Shown: in pieces, positions 16,957 to 26,983 of the stretch
How the letters are laid out: each line of letters starts with the position of its first letter
Position numbering within the stretch: the stretch's first letter is position 1
Source of the DNA: Peristeroidobacter agariperforans
GTDB taxonomy: Bacteria > Pseudomonadota > Gammaproteobacteria > Steroidobacterales > Steroidobacteraceae
Assembly: GCF_004138335.1 (NCBI RefSeq)
Contig: NZ_RYFW01000007.1
Span: forward strand, 124,001 to 188,000
DNA: 64,000 nt
Direction of reading: 5' to 3'
Notes under the pieces: model-generated
What the model saw: the letters and a program-made list of their open reading frames with translations, nothing else
Database searches by the model: none
What the model was told of the DNA's origin: nothing
Translations under genes and position numbers: made by a program

Positions 16957-18462
16957 ATGAACAAAGAGATTCTGATGGTCGTGGACGCAGTCTCCAACGA
17001 GAAGGGCGTCGACAAGGAAATCATCTTCGAGGCGCTCGAAGCCGCGCTCGCGTCCGCGACCCGTAAACGTCACGGCGAGGGCATCGACGTGCGCGTCTCC
17101 ATCAACCGCAAGAGCGGCGACTACGATACGTGGCGCCGTTGGAAGGTGTTCGCGGACGATTCCACCGAGCTGGAATTCCCGGACAGCGAGCTGCGCCTGG
17201 AAGACGCTAAGGACATTTCAGAGGACGCCGAAGTCGGCGGCTATGTCGAAGTGCCGATGGAGTCGGTCGCGTTCGGCCGTATCGCCGCCCAGACCGCCAA
17301 GCAGGTCATCGTGCAGAAGGTGCGCGAGGCCGAGCGGGCGCAGGTCGTCGATGAATTCAAGGCGCGCCAGGGCACCCTGGTGTCCGGCATCGTCAAGCGC
17401 GTCGATCGTAACGGGGTTTTCGTGGATCTCGGCGGCAATGCCGAAGGCTTCATTGCGCGCGATCAGATGATTCCTCGCGAGCCGATCCGTTCGCAGGATC
17501 GCGTGAAGGCTTACCTGGCGGATGTGCGCTCCGAGCAGCGCGGTCCGCAGTTGTTTCTGACGCGTACGGCCCCAGAATTCCTGATCGAGCTGTTCAAGCT
17601 CGAAGTGCCGGAAGTCGGCCAGGGTCTGATCCAGATCCTCGGCGCCGCTCGCGATGCAGGCGTACGCGCCAAGATCGCGGTGAAGAGCAACGACAGCCGC
17701 ATCGATCCGGTCGGCGCTTGCGTGGGTATGCGCGGTTCGCGCGTGCAGGCGGTGTCGAACGAGATCGCCGGCGAGCGCGTCGACATCATTCCTTATGACG
17801 AGAATCCGGCACAGTTCGTGATCAATGCGATGGCGCCTGCGGAAGTGGTCTCCATCGTCGTCGACGAGGACTCGCACTCCATGGATATTGCGGTGACGGA
17901 GGAGAAGCTGTCGCAGGCCATCGGCCGCGGCGGTCAGAACATCCGTCTGGCCAGCGAGCTGACTGGCTGGGAATTGAACGTGATGACGCAGCAGGCCGCC
18001 GAAGCCAAGAGCGAAGGCGAGTCGCAGAAGCTCATCGACGTGTTCAAGCAGCAGCTGGATGTGGATGAAGACGTGGCGCAGATCCTGGTGCAGGAAGGCT
18101 TCTCGACCATCGAAGAGATCGCCTACGTGCCGGCGTCCGAGCTGGCGAACATCGAAGAGTTCGACGAGGACATCATTAAAGAATTGCGTAATCGTGCGCG
18201 CGACGTGCTGCTGACGCAGGCGATCGCGAGCGAGGAAGAAATCGACAGTGCCGAGCCTGCAGCGGATCTGCTGGAGGTAGACGGCATGGACGACGACCTG
18301 GCGCGGAAGCTCGCCAGCAGAGGCATCGTGACGCGTGAGGATCTCGCCGAGCAGGCGATCGATGACCTGACGGAGATCGAAGGCGTGGATAACGAGCGCG
18401 CGGGCGCGCTCATCATGGCGGCGCGTAAGCACTGGTTCGACAACGCGGGGCAGCAGGCATGA
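16957..18462 (+). CDS. nusA: Transcription termination/antitermination factor NusA
   Basis: A 501-residue RNA-polymerase-binding factor controlling pausing, termination and antitermination. Domains in order: NTD (1-~125, with the KEIIFEALEAALASATRKR helix), S1 (~135-200, GIVKRVDRNGVFVDLGGNAEGFI), KH1 (~230-280, DPVGACVGMRGSRVQAV), KH2 (~300-345, AIGRGGQNIRLASEL), and two acidic repeats after residue ~360. The C-terminal repeats match the E. coli arrangement and contact the alpha subunit's C-terminal domain. It probably regulates its own operon through the upstream terminator. Confidence 0.98.
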   Translation: MNKEILMVVDAVSNEKGVDKEIIFEALEAALASATRKRHGEGIDVRVSINRKSGDYDTWRRWKVFADDSTELEFPDSELRLEDAKDISEDAEVGGYVEVPMESVAFGRIAAQTAKQVIVQKVREAERAQVVDEFKARQGTLVSGIVKRVDRNGVFVDLGGNAEGFIARDQMIPREPIRSQDRVKAYLADVRSEQRGPQLFLTRTAPEFLIELFKLEVPEVGQGLIQILGAARDAGVRAKIAVKSNDSRIDPVGACVGMRGSRVQAVSNEIAGERVDIIPYDENPAQFVINAMAPAEVVSIVVDEDSHSMDIAVTEEKLSQAIGRGGQNIRLASELTGWELNVMTQQAAEAKSEGESQKLIDVFKQQLDVDEDVAQILVQEGFSTIEEIAYVPASELANIEEFDEDIIKELRNRARDVLLTQAIASEEEIDSAEPAADLLEVDGMDDDLARKLASRGIVTREDLAEQAIDDLTEIEGVDNERAGALIMAARKHWFDNAGQQA

Positions 18463-18499
18463 GCGGCGTCGTACTGAGTAGCGGGTCGGGAGGGCGTAT

Positions 18500-21247
18500 A
18501 TGGCGGATGTGACGGTAAGCCAGTTTGCCGAGGTACTGAAAGTACCTGTCGAGCGGCTGCTGACGCAGCTCGATGAAGCCGGGATTCAAGTCTCCGGCGC
18601 GAATGACACGATCAGCGACGACGCCAAGATGGAGCTCTTGACGTTCCTGCGTCGTGCGCACGGGCGCACGCAGGAAGCGACTGCGCCTCGCAAGATCACC
18701 TTGAAGCGCAAGTCCCAGGGCGAAATCAAAGTCGCCTCGGCGCAGGGTCGTGCGCGCATGGTCAACGTCGAGGTTCGCAGCAAGAAGACGTACATGAACC
18801 GCAGCGTGCTCGAAGAGCAGGCTCGCGGTCCGGCTACGCCGTCTGCGAGCGATGCGGCGGCCGACCGTGCTGCCGCCGCTGCCGCAGAAGAAGCGGCAGC
18901 GCGTACTGCGGCTCAGAACGCAGCTGCTGCGGCTCAAAATGCAGCTGCTGCGGCTCAAAAGGCCGCGGCCGATGCCGCCGCCGCCGCTCAAGCGGCAGCG
19001 GCAGCTGCCCAGAATGAAGCGCAGACGGAAGCACAACGCGCCGCTCAAGCTGCTGCCGAAGCCGTTGCCGAAGCGGCACGCCAAGAAGCGGATCGTCTGC
19101 AGAAAGAGCAGGCTGAAGCCGAAGCGCGTGAATTCGCTGCCCGCGAGCAGAAGCGAATGGAGGACGAGATCCGTCGCATGGCTGACGCGGAGACCCGTCA
19201 GTCCGCTGAAGACGAAACTCGTCGCATAGCCGAAGCTGCGGCCCGAGCTGAAGCTGAACGCAAGCAGCAGGAAGCTGCAGCAGCGGCTCCGGCGCGTCCG
19301 GCAGAACGTGGCGGCAAGCGTGGCGGCGCCTCCGACCGTCCGCAACGTGCCGAGCTGCACGTGTCCAGCGACGCCAGTGCTCGTTTCAAGAAAAAGAAAC
19401 AGCAGGCGGCGACCAGCGCCCGATCGCGCGGCCGTCCGTCGCAGATCAACGTCGCCAGTCAGCATGGCTTCGAGCGCCCGGCAGCGCCGGTCAAGCGCGA
19501 AGTGCAGATCGGCGAGACGGTGACCGTCGGCGAGCTCGCTCAGCGCATGGCCGTGAAGGCCAACGAAGTCATCAAGGTCATGATGAACATGGGCGTGATG
19601 GCCACCATCAATCAGCCCATCGATCAGGACACCGCGGTGCTCGTCGTGGAAGAGCTCGGCCACACGGCCGTCATCCACAAGGAGAGCGCGATCGAGGACG
19701 AGTTGCAGGCCACCGATGCCTCGCACGAGCTCGAAGCGCGTCCGCCGGTCGTCACCATCATGGGTCACGTCGACCACGGCAAGACCTCGCTGCTCGACTA
19801 CATCCGTCGCACCAAAGTGGCGGCCGGTGAAGCGGGCGGCATTACGCAGCACATCGGTGCGTATCACGTCGAGACGCCGAAGGGCGTCATCACGTTCCTC
19901 GATACGCCGGGTCACGCCGCGTTCACCGCGATGCGCGCTCGCGGCGCTCAGGTGACGGACGTGGTCGTGCTGGTCGTGGCTGCCGACGATAGCGTCATGC
20001 CGCAGACCATCGAAGCGATTCAGCATGCGAAAGCGGCTGAAGTACCCATGGTCGTGGCGATCACCAAGGTCGACAAACCGGCTGCGGATCCGGAGAAGGT
20101 GAGAACCGATCTCTCCAGGTACGAAGTGCTGCCTGAAGCCTGGGGCGGCGACACGATGTTTGTAAACGTGTCGGCGCATACCGGCCAGGGCATCGACGAG
20201 CTGCTCGACACCATTCTGCTGCAGGCGGAAGTGTTGGATCTCAAGGCGACGAAGTCGGGCCTCGCGGCCGGCGTCGTGGTCGAGTCCAGCATGGAGAAGG
20301 GCCGCGGCGCCGTCGCGACCGTGCTCGTGAAGCGCGGCGTGCTGAAGCCGGGCGATCCGATTATCGCGGGCACCGAATTCGGTCGCGTCCGTGCGATGTT
20401 CGACGAGACTGGCGCGCAGGTGACCGAAGCGGGTCCGTCGTTGCCGGTCGTCGTGCTCGGCTTGTCGGGTGCGCCGAATGCCGGCGATGAACTGCTCGTG
20501 GTCGAGAGCGAACGCAAGGCTCGCGAAGTCGCGTTGTATCGGCAGGGCAAGTTCCGCGATACCAAGCTGGCGAAGCAGGGCCCGGCGAAGCTCGAGGACA
20601 TGTTGTCGCAGATGGGCGATGGCAAGGTTGCGACCGTGCACGTCGTCATAAAGGCGGACGTGCAGGGCTCGGCGGAAGCGTTGCGCGATTCGCTCACCAA
20701 GCTGTCCACCGATGAAGTGGCGGTCAAGGTCATCGGTAGCGGCGTCGGTGGTATCACCGAGTCCGACATCACGATGGCGCAGGCCTCGAACGCGCGTGTC
20801 ATCGGCTTCAACGTGCGCGCCGACAGCTCGGCTCGCGCGATGATCAAGGAAGCGGGCGTCGACGTTCGCTACTACAGCATCATTTACGAAGCCATCGATG
20901 AGATGCGCGCGTTGCTGACGGGCATGCTGGCGCCGGAAGTGAAGGAGCAGATCGTGGGCCTCGCCGAGGTGCGCGAAGTGTTCCGCTCCAGCAAGTTCGG
21001 CACGGTCGCGGGCTGTATCGTGGCGGACGGCTACGTGCGCCGGAACAATCCCATCCGTGTGCTGCGTAATAACGTGGTGATCTTCGAGGGCGGCCTGGAA
21101 TCGCTGCGTCGCTTCAAGGATGACGTCAATGAGGTTCGCGCCGGCACCGAGTGCGGCATCGGCGTGAAGAACTACAACGACGTGCAGGTGGGCGACCAGA
21201 TCGAGTGCTTCTCGCGCGTCGAAGTGGCGCGCACGCTCGAAGCTTGA
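18500..21247 (+). CDS. infB: Translation initiation factor IF-2
   Basis: A 915-residue GTPase that brings initiator tRNA to the 30S subunit. The N-terminal IF2-N domain (~1-55) is followed by a long charged Ala/Glu/Gln linker (~115-280), which includes perfect 21-base repeats near 18920-18960 (AAAAQNA units). A second IF2-N (~335-385) precedes the G domain. G1 is GHVDHGKTS and G3 is DTPGH; the G4 motif is TKVD in place of the usual NKxD. The C-terminal fMet-tRNA-binding domains complete it. ATG at 18500 gives the long isoform; shorter internal isoforms are possible. Confidence 0.97.
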   Translation: MADVTVSQFAEVLKVPVERLLTQLDEAGIQVSGANDTISDDAKMELLTFLRRAHGRTQEATAPRKITLKRKSQGEIKVASAQGRARMVNVEVRSKKTYMNRSVLEEQARGPATPSASDAAADRAAAAAAEEAAARTAAQNAAAAAQNAAAAAQKAAADAAAAAQAAAAAAQNEAQTEAQRAAQAAAEAVAEAARQEADRLQKEQAEAEAREFAAREQKRMEDEIRRMADAETRQSAEDETRRIAEAAARAEAERKQQEAAAAAPARPAERGGKRGGASDRPQRAELHVSSDASARFKKKKQQAATSARSRGRPSQINVASQHGFERPAAPVKREVQIGETVTVGELAQRMAVKANEVIKVMMNMGVMATINQPIDQDTAVLVVEELGHTAVIHKESAIEDELQATDASHELEARPPVVTIMGHVDHGKTSLLDYIRRTKVAAGEAGGITQHIGAYHVETPKGVITFLDTPGHAAFTAMRARGAQVTDVVVLVVAADDSVMPQTIEAIQHAKAAEVPMVVAITKVDKPAADPEKVRTDLSRYEVLPEAWGGDTMFVNVSAHTGQGIDELLDTILLQAEVLDLKATKSGLAAGVVVESSMEKGRGAVATVLVKRGVLKPGDPIIAGTEFGRVRAMFDETGAQVTEAGPSLPVVVLGLSGAPNAGDELLVVESERKAREVALYRQGKFRDTKLAKQGPAKLEDMLSQMGDGKVATVHVVIKADVQGSAEALRDSLTKLSTDEVAVKVIGSGVGGITESDITMAQASNARVIGFNVRADSSARAMIKEAGVDVRYYSIIYEAIDEMRALLTGMLAPEVKEQIVGLAEVREVFRSSKFGTVAGCIVADGYVRRNNPIRVLRNNVVIFEGGLESLRRFKDDVNEVRAGTECGIGVKNYNDVQVGDQIECFSRVEVARTLEA

Positions 21248-21259
21248 TTTTGAGGTGAG

Positions 21260-21769
21260 ATGTCGACGAAGTCCTATCCCCGCGCCAAGCGGGTCGGCCA
21301 GCAGATTCAACGCGCGCTGAGCGAGTTGATCCGACGTGAGCTGCGCGACCCGCGGCTCGGCATGATCACGTTGACCGACGTGCGCATGTCGAGTGATTTG
21401 AGCTACGCGAAAATCTATTACTCGGTGCTGGGAGCGGATCCGCACCTGGCTCAGCAGATCCTCACGCAGGCCGCGGACATGCTCCGCGGCCCGTTGGGTC
21501 GCGCCTTGGGGATTCGGCATAGCCCGGAGCTGCGCTTCGTGCAGGACGAGCTGATCGAGAGCGGCGCGCGCTTGTCGGCGCTGATCAACAAGGCCGTGAA
21601 GGACGACGAAGCCCGGCATGTCGATGACGAGCCCGCCAGCGAGTCAGAAGCCGCCGCCGAAGCGGACGAGGACGCCCATTACAGCTCCGACGATGACGAC
21701 GACGGACACTACGACTCGGACGAGGACGACGACGCCTCCGACTCGAACCCGTCCCCTTCGAAAAGCTAA
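21260..21769 (+). CDS. rbfA: Ribosome-binding factor A with acidic C-terminal tail
   Basis: A 169-residue 30S assembly and cold-adaptation factor. The KH-like core occupies residues ~1-115 (RVGQQIQRALSELIRRELRDPRLGMITLTDV, then SPELRFVQDELIESGARLSALI). E. coli RbfA is 133 residues. Here ~50 extra residues are almost all Asp, Glu, Ser and Tyr (SDDDDDGHYDSDEDDDASDS). This tail is like the ones on ScpA and ScpB in this window. The GAGGTGAG ribosome site lies in the 12-base gap after infB. Confidence 0.95.
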   Translation: MSTKSYPRAKRVGQQIQRALSELIRRELRDPRLGMITLTDVRMSSDLSYAKIYYSVLGADPHLAQQILTQAADMLRGPLGRALGIRHSPELRFVQDELIESGARLSALINKAVKDDEARHVDDEPASESEAAAEADEDAHYSSDDDDDGHYDSDEDDDASDSNPSPSKS

Positions 21770-21780
21770 CGCCGTCATCC

Positions 21781-22695
21781 ATGAAGCGCTTCCATCGTGA
21801 AGTCGACGGCATCCTGCTGCTCGACAAGGCCCTCGGCGTGTCTTCCAACGCCGCTCTCCAGCAGGTCCGGGGGCTCTACGGCGCGCTCAAGGCGGGCCAC
21901 GCGGGCAGCCTCGACCCGTTGGCGTCAGGCTTGCTGCCTGTGTGCTTCGGGCAAGCCACGAAGGTCTGCGGCCGTCTGCTGAACTCTGGCAAGACCTATC
22001 GCGTGCTGGTGCAGCTTGGCGAGCTGACGCCCTCCGGCGATGGCGAAACTGAAGTTATCGAACGCGCGCCGGTTCCGGCGCTGACCGCAGCGGGCGTCGA
22101 CGCAACCTTGGCTCAATTCCTGGGCAATCAGCAGCAGATCCCGCCGATGCACTCGGCTCTGAAGTTCGAGGGCAAGCGGCTGTACGAGCTCGCTCGCAAA
22201 GGCGAGTCGGTCGAGCGTCCGCCCCGGGACATCGTGATCCACAAGATCGTGCGCGTGAGCACCGAGGAGGGGCTCGCGACCAACCAGCTCGAATTCGACG
22301 TGTACTGCTCCAAGGGGACCTATATCCGCACCCTGGCCGCGGATGTGGCGGTCAAGCTGGGCACGCTAGGCTATGTCAAAGGCCTGCGCCGCCTGTCGGT
22401 GGATCCCTTCGGCGATCGGCCGATGTTCACCCTGGAGGCGCTGTCGACCGAAAGCCAGGAGCAGCTCGGCGGCCGCTTGCTGGCCGTGGATACGGCGTTT
22501 GCCGACCTGCCGCGCGTGGATCTGGACGTTTCAGCCCAGCAGAGCCTTCTGCTGGGCCGTACGGTGTCCGGGCAAGCAGCAGCGCCGCTGGGCGAAGTGC
22601 GGCTTTATGGCCCGGCCGGGCGTTTCCTGGGCCTGGGCGAGGGCCAGCCAGGCGGGCGGGTCAAACCTGCGCGCTTGTTCGTATCGGTGCCCTAA
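21781..22695 (+). CDS. truB: tRNA pseudouridine-55 synthase TruB
   Basis: A 304-residue enzyme that makes the universal pseudouridine 55 in tRNA T-loops. The catalytic motif is GHAGSLDPLASGLL with the active Asp intact. KTYRVLVQLGE, PPMHSALKFEGKRLYELAR and the RNA-contact strand YCSKGTYIRTLAADVAVKLG are all typical. The C-terminal PUA-like domain is present (~250-304). It follows rbfA by 11 bases. Confidence 0.97.
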   Translation: MKRFHREVDGILLLDKALGVSSNAALQQVRGLYGALKAGHAGSLDPLASGLLPVCFGQATKVCGRLLNSGKTYRVLVQLGELTPSGDGETEVIERAPVPALTAAGVDATLAQFLGNQQQIPPMHSALKFEGKRLYELARKGESVERPPRDIVIHKIVRVSTEEGLATNQLEFDVYCSKGTYIRTLAADVAVKLGTLGYVKGLRRLSVDPFGDRPMFTLEALSTESQEQLGGRLLAVDTAFADLPRVDLDVSAQQSLLLGRTVSGQAAAPLGEVRLYGPAGRFLGLGEGQPGGRVKPARLFVSVP

Positions 22696-22708
22696 TTCTT
22701 GGTTTTAC

Positions 22709-22736
22709 TTGAGATTCCGAGCCGCGCGGGTACAAT
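22709..22736 (+). promoter_or_regulatory. Sigma-70 promoter for rpsO
   Basis: TTGAGA (22709-22714) and TACAAT (22731-22736), separated by 16 bases, lie just after the truB stop. This matches the internal rpsO promoter known from E. coli. The transcript would begin near 22743 and carry a short hairpin before rpsO. Confidence 0.65.
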
Positions 22737-22750
22737 GCGCGCCTCTCAAA

Positions 22751-22769
22751 AGCCGCCACTGTGGCGGTT
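22751..22769 (+). other. Small hairpin in the rpsO leader
   Basis: CCGCCA and TGGCGG pair around the three-base loop CTG, extended by two flanking pairs. It lies 47 bases before the rpsO start. In E. coli, S15 represses its own translation through structure in this leader; whether this hairpin takes part is inference. There is no T tract, so it is unlikely to be a terminator. Confidence 0.4.
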
Positions 22770-22816
22770 AGAGTTTCTTCACGCGGCGATTCGCACGCCG
22801 CACCGAGGTTAAGCAG

Positions 22817-23086
22817 ATGTCATTGTCGACCGACCAGAAGGGCGGAATCGTCGCCCAGTACCGCCGCAACGCCAAAGACACCGGTTCGCCGGAAGTCCAG
22901 ATCGCGCTGCTGTCCGCACGCATCAACGGCCTGGGCGAGCACTTCAGCGCGCACAAGAGCGATCACGCTTCCCGCCGTGGCTTGCTCAAGATGGTGAATC
23001 AGCGCCGCAAGCTGCTGGACTATCTCAAAGAGACCGCGCCGGAGCGCTACACCGCCGTCGTCAGCAGCCTCGGTCTGCGGCGCTAA
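22817..23086 (+). CDS. rpsO: Ribosomal protein S15
   Basis: An 89-residue 30S primary-binding protein contacting 16S rRNA helices 20-22. The length is exactly the family's. [51 protein letters not shown] and the C-terminal SLGLRR are diagnostic. A moderate ribosome site (GAGG) precedes the ATG. A 7-pair hairpin spans its stop codon (23075-23093). Confidence 0.98.
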   Translation: MSLSTDQKGGIVAQYRRNAKDTGSPEVQIALLSARINGLGEHFSAHKSDHASRRGLLKMVNQRRKLLDYLKETAPERYTAVVSSLGLRR

Positions 23087-23095
23087 GCCGCAGAT

Positions 23096-23141
23096 GGGAT
23101 CGAGCCGGATCTTAGTCATGCCGGCTCTCCCGCCTGATCCC
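23096..23141 (+). promoter_or_regulatory. pnp leader stem-loop (RNase III type)
   Basis: GGGATC and GAGCCGG pair with CCGGCTC and GATCCC, giving a bulged 13-pair stem around a 12-base loop, 135 bases before pnp. In E. coli a double-stranded pnp leader is cut by RNase III and used for PNPase autoregulation. The position and shape fit the same use here by analogy. Confidence 0.5.
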
Positions 23142-23276
23142 GCACGAACCGTGGCCATCGTCATGCTGTGCCGTTCGCTGCATCGAGCTTTCAATTCAAC
23201 TTCGTGTCTCGGCCAATTTGCGCCCTCGTGTCGCGCGATGAGCTGCTGAGCCATCCAAATATCAGTAGGAACCATC

Positions 23277-25364
23277 GTGAGCGCTATTAAAAAATCCTTC
23301 GCCTTCGGTCAGCATCAAGTCACGTTGGAAACCGGCGAAATGGCCCGTCAGGCCGACGGCGCGGTGGTGGTGTCGATGGGCGACACCGTGGTGCTGGTCA
23401 CCGCGGTGGGCCGCAAGCAGGCCGATCCGAACAAGGACTTCTTCCCGCTGACGGTCAACTACGTCGAGAAGACGTACGCCGCGGGCCGCATCCCCGGCGG
23501 CTTCTTCAAGCGTGAAGGCCGTCCGTCCGAAAAAGAAACATTGACCTCGCGCCTGATCGACCGCCCGATCCGGCCGCTGTTCCCCGAGCACTTCTTCAAC
23601 GAGATCCAGGTCGTTGCGACCGTCGTCTCGCTCAATCCCGATATCGATGCCGACATTCCGGCGATGCTCGGCGCCTCCGCCGCTCTGGCGCTGTCGGGCG
23701 TGCCGTTCATGGGCCCGATCGCTGCGGCCAAGGTCGGTTACATCGACGGGCAGTACGTGCTCAACCCGACCGGTAAGCAGCTGAAGACTTCCAAGCTCGA
23801 CCTCGTGGTCGCCGGCACGGCCGAAGCAGTGTTGATGGTCGAGTCCGAAGCAGATCGTCTGCCGGAAGATGTGATGCTTGGCGCCGTGGTGTTCGGTCAC
23901 GAGCAGATGCAGGTCGCGATCAAGGCGATCAATGAGCTCAAGGCCGAGGCGGGCAAGCCTGCTTGGGAATGGGCGCCACCGGTTGCGAACACTGCGCTGG
24001 AAGCGGCACTCGCTGCGAACGCGAAGAGCGCGCTGACCGAGGCGTATCAGATTTTCGACAAGCAGCAGCGTCGCAATCGTGTTCAAGAGATCAAGGCGGC
24101 GGCACTCACCGCGCTCGCGACCGGCGAAGCGCCGCAGTTCGTCGCGGCCGATGTTTCCAAGGAATTCGCGAACCTCGAATATCGCATCGTGCGTGACCGC
24201 ATCATCGCCGGTCAGCCGCGCATCGACGGCCGTGACATGAAGACGGTGCGTCCGATCACGATCAAGACCGGCGTGCTGCCGCGTACCCACGGCTCGGGCC
24301 TGTTCACTCGTGGCGAGACGCAGGCTCTCGTCACTGTCACGCTCGGCACTGGCCGCGATGCGCAGATCATCGATGCGCTGACCGGCGAGCGTAAAGAGCC
24401 GTTCATGTTCCACTACAACTTCCCTCCGTTCAGCGTCGGCGAGACGGGCATGATGGGCTCGCCGAAGCGCCGCGAAATCGGCCACGGCAACCTGGCTCGT
24501 CGCGGCATCAGCGCCGTGATGCCGGACATGACCAATTTCCCGTACGTCATCCGCGTCGTCTCGGAAATTCTCGAGTCGAACGGCTCGAGCTCCATGGCCA
24601 GCGTCTGCGGCTCCAGCCTCGCGCTGATGGATGCGGGCGTGCCGATCAAGGCTTCGGTCGCGGGCGTCGCGATGGGCCTGGTGAAGGAGGGCGACAAGTT
24701 CCAGGTGCTCACCGACATCCTCGGTGACGAAGATCACCTCGGCGACATGGACTTCAAGGTGGCCGGTACGCGCGACGGCGTGACCGCGCTGCAGATGGAC
24801 ATCAAGATCAACGGCATCACCAAGGAGATCATGCAGGTGGCGCTGGATCAGGCGAAGGCCGGCCGTCTGCACATCCTCGAGCAGATGGACCAGATCCTTC
24901 CCGCAGCTCGTCCGCAGATGTCGGAGTGGGCGCCGTCGATCATCACCATCAAGATCGATCCGGAGAAGATCCGCGAAGTCATCGGCAAGGGCGGTGCGGT
25001 CATCCGCGCCATCACCGAAGAGACCGGCACCACGATCGATATCGAGAACGACGGCACGGTGAAGATCGCCTCTGTCGACGGCGTGTCGGGCCGCGAAGCC
25101 CAGCGTCGCATCGAGCTGATCACGGCGGAGGTCGAAGTCGGCCGTGTCTATGAAGGCCGCGTGGCGCGCCTGATGGACTTCGGTGCGTTCGTCACCATCC
25201 TGCCGGGCAAGGACGGCCTGGTGCACATCTCCCAGATCTCCGACGAGCGCGTCGAGCGTGTCAGCGACAAGCTGAAGGAAGGCGACGTGGTGCGCGTGAA
25301 GGTGCTGGAAGTCGATCGTCAGGGTCGCGTGCGTCTGAGCATGCGCAACGTCGACGCCGCTTAA
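23277..25364 (+). CDS. pnp: Polyribonucleotide nucleotidyltransferase (PNPase)
   Basis: A 695-residue phosphorolytic 3'-5' exoribonuclease and core degradosome enzyme. Order: first RNase PH domain (~10-145), helical domain, second RNase PH domain (~310-540; [43 protein letters not shown]), KH (~550-610; [14 protein letters not shown]) and S1 (~618-690; [20 protein letters not shown]). Start is GTG at 23277 with a TAGGA site seven bases before. It ends the rimP cluster and is convergent with phaR. Confidence 0.98.
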   Translation: MSAIKKSFAFGQHQVTLETGEMARQADGAVVVSMGDTVVLVTAVGRKQADPNKDFFPLTVNYVEKTYAAGRIPGGFFKREGRPSEKETLTSRLIDRPIRPLFPEHFFNEIQVVATVVSLNPDIDADIPAMLGASAALALSGVPFMGPIAAAKVGYIDGQYVLNPTGKQLKTSKLDLVVAGTAEAVLMVESEADRLPEDVMLGAVVFGHEQMQVAIKAINELKAEAGKPAWEWAPPVANTALEAALAANAKSALTEAYQIFDKQQRRNRVQEIKAAALTALATGEAPQFVAADVSKEFANLEYRIVRDRIIAGQPRIDGRDMKTVRPITIKTGVLPRTHGSGLFTRGETQALVTVTLGTGRDAQIIDALTGERKEPFMFHYNFPPFSVGETGMMGSPKRREIGHGNLARRGISAVMPDMTNFPYVIRVVSEILESNGSSSMASVCGSSLALMDAGVPIKASVAGVAMGLVKEGDKFQVLTDILGDEDHLGDMDFKVAGTRDGVTALQMDIKINGITKEIMQVALDQAKAGRLHILEQMDQILPAARPQMSEWAPSIITIKIDPEKIREVIGKGGAVIRAITEETGTTIDIENDGTVKIASVDGVSGREAQRRIELITAEVEVGRVYEGRVARLMDFGAFVTILPGKDGLVHISQISDERVERVSDKLKEGDVVRVKVLEVDRQGRVRLSMRNVDAA

Positions 25365-25377
25365 GAGCTTAATCGGA

Positions 25378-25403
25378 CCGGGGGCAGTGGCCACTGCCTC
25401 CGG
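25378..25403. terminator. Near-perfect hairpin between convergent pnp and phaR
   Basis: Thirteen-base arms (CCGGGGGCAGTGG / CCACTGCCTCCGG, one mismatch) are adjacent with no spacer. The loop must form from the GTGGCCAC centre. There is no strong T tract on either side, so termination may depend on other factors, or the structure may only protect the pnp 3' end. Confidence 0.5.
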
Positions 25404-25415
25404 CCTGAAATCTGC

Positions 25416-26063
25416 TTAGCTGCGCGGGTCGGTCTCCGTTTCCTCAGCGCGCTGGTCCTTGCGGGCTGCGACTGCGGCCCCGCTCATCACTTTGAAAATA
25501 TCATCTTGCACCGAGCGCCATCGCTCGATGTTTTGCTGCGTCAGCGCGGCGATGCTGTCAAAGGCGTCGTCGCCGAACACGCCTCGCATGTGGTCCCTCA
25601 TCTGCTGCTGTTGGTTCGACAGCAGTTTCAGGCTCTGTTCCAGATAGCTTCCCACCAAGCACTGCATGGCGCCGCCGTACGAGCGGATAACCTGCGACAG
25701 GAAATCCTGACTCATGAGCGGCTCGCCGGCGTGCTCCTGCTCGGCAATCACTTGCAGCAAGATGGAGCGAGTGATGTCTTCCTGCGATTTCTTGTCGATC
25801 ACGATGAAGTCGATCTTCTCCATCACCAGGCGACGAATGTCGGCGAGGGTGATGTAGCGGCTTTCGACTGTGTCGTAGAGACGGCGGTTTGGATATTTCT
25901 TGACGACTCTCGGCTGCCCTTCTCTGGGTTGATTGTCTCTTGTTTGATTGATCGCATTCTCCTGCTTGCCGTCGACCTGTTTACCGTCGAAGTGCGGCTC
26001 GCCCATCACTGCTCCCCGGTGCAGTTCAGAGCTCGGAGCCAATCGTGTTTCTAGCGCATTCAT
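25416..26063 (-). CDS. phaR: Polyhydroxyalkanoate synthesis repressor PhaR
   Basis: About 215 residues from the ATG at 26063, which overlaps the gluQ stop as ATGA; that coupling decides the start over the longer frame to 26222. PhaR binds both DNA and PHB granules and represses phasin and synthase genes. The DNA-binding domain RVVKKYPNRRLYDTVESRYITLADIRRLVM and the PHB accumulation regulatory domain (QDFLSQVIRSYGGAMQCLVGSYLEQSLKLL) are intact. The last ~40 residues are charged. No pha biosynthesis genes occur in the window. Confidence 0.9.
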   Translation of the reverse strand: MNALETRLAPSSELHRGAVMGEPHFDGKQVDGKQENAINQTRDNQPREGQPRVVKKYPNRRLYDTVESRYITLADIRRLVMEKIDFIVIDKKSQEDITRSILLQVIAEQEHAGEPLMSQDFLSQVIRSYGGAMQCLVGSYLEQSLKLLSNQQQQMRDHMRGVFGDDAFDSIAALTQQNIERWRSVQDDIFKVMSGAAVAARKDQRAEETETDPRS

Positions 26064-26983
26064 GTTAGTCCATCCTCGCGTCCGACCCGGATCGTTGCCT
26101 GACGCAGTCCGTTCAAACGTTTCGGTTGCCAGTGTTTTATTGCCCACTCCCACAACGTCGCCAATCCGGCACGACGCAGTTCGGGAGGCGGCGTTTGCTG
26201 CAGAAACTCTAAAGCCCGCCACACTTCATAAGTAGGGCGGGCAATATCGATTGTTGCAGCGCCTGCCGACTTCGACAGTTTGATCCCATTAACATCTGTT
26301 ACTACCGGCAAATGTGCGTAGTCCGGTACTGCCAGATCTAACATGCGATGCAATATCACCTGTCGAGGCGAGCTGTGTAGCAAATCGGCTCCGCGCACGA
26401 CCGCGGTAATCCCTTGGAAGGCGTCGTCGATCACCACCGCAAGCTGGTAAGCGTGCAGTCCATCGCGGCGGCGAATGACGAAGTCACCCACTTCTGCTGA
26501 CACATCAACAGTGAAACGTCCTTGCAGCAAATCCGTAACTGCGGTTTCCCCTCGGGGTACAAATAAACGAATGGCGGTCTTGCGTTCTGGCGCGCGAGGG
26601 CCCAGGCGACACCATCCTGGATAGCGCAACTCATCGGTATCAAACAAACGCACTTCGGAAGCTTGCGCGGCTTGCAGTTCGCTGCGCGTACACGAGCAAT
26701 GAAACGCCTGGTTGTTATTTAGCAAACGTTGCGTGGCCGCCGCATAGGCATCGCGGCGTGAACTCTGGCGCAGGATAGAACCAGTCCACTCGAAACCGAG
26801 TGTGTCGAGGGTGCGGATGATGGAATCGGCGCTGCCTGGTATCTCGCGGGGCGTGTCCAGGTCTTCGATGCGAAGCAGCCACTCGCCGCCCGCCTGACGG
26901 GCGTACAGATAACTGCCGACGGCTGCGACCAGCGAGCCGAAGTGGAGGGGGCCGGTTGGCGAGGGTGCGAACCGGCCGCGATA
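26060..26983 (-). CDS. gluQ: Glutamyl-Q tRNA(Asp) synthetase, no standard start codon
   Basis: Glutamyl-Q synthetase attaches glutamate to queuosine in tRNA-Asp; it is a truncated GluRS without the anticodon domain. Homology begins at Tyr (26981-26983): YRGRFAPSPTGPLHFGSL contains the HIGH-like motif, then WLLRIEDLDTPRE. The zinc ligands are visible around FHCSCTRSEL and YPGWC, and the KMSKS-like motif is KLSKS. The protein to the stop at 26060 is 307 residues, full length for the family. From 27106 down to 26726 the frame is open but has no ATG, GTG or TTG; one CTG is at 27095-27097. A palindromic repeat ends directly at the conserved N-terminus. Start unresolved. Confidence 0.85.
   Translation of the reverse strand, partial: YRGRFAPSPTGPLHFGSLVAAVGSYLYARQAGGEWLLRIEDLDTPREIPGSADSIIRTLDTLGFEWTGSILRQSSRRDAYAAATQRLLNNNQAFHCSCTRSELQAAQASEVRLFDTDELRYPGWCRLGPRAPERKTAIRLFVPRGETAVTDLLQGRFTVDVSAEVGDFVIRRRDGLHAYQLAVVIDDAFQGITAVVRGADLLHSSPRQVILHRMLDLAVPDYAHLPVVTDVNGIKLSKSAGAATIDIARPTYEVWRALEFLQQTPPPELRRAGLATLWEWAIKHWQPKRLNGLRQATIRVGREDGLT

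Noticed and set aside
18413-21619. A 1068-codon open frame on the minus strand
   Set aside because: It is antisense to infB and rbfA; high-GC third positions leave the reverse frame open. The plus-strand product is a clear IF-2.
23262-25394. A 710-codon minus-strand open frame
   Set aside because: Antisense to pnp, composed of shadow codons, His/Arg/Asp-rich and without domains.
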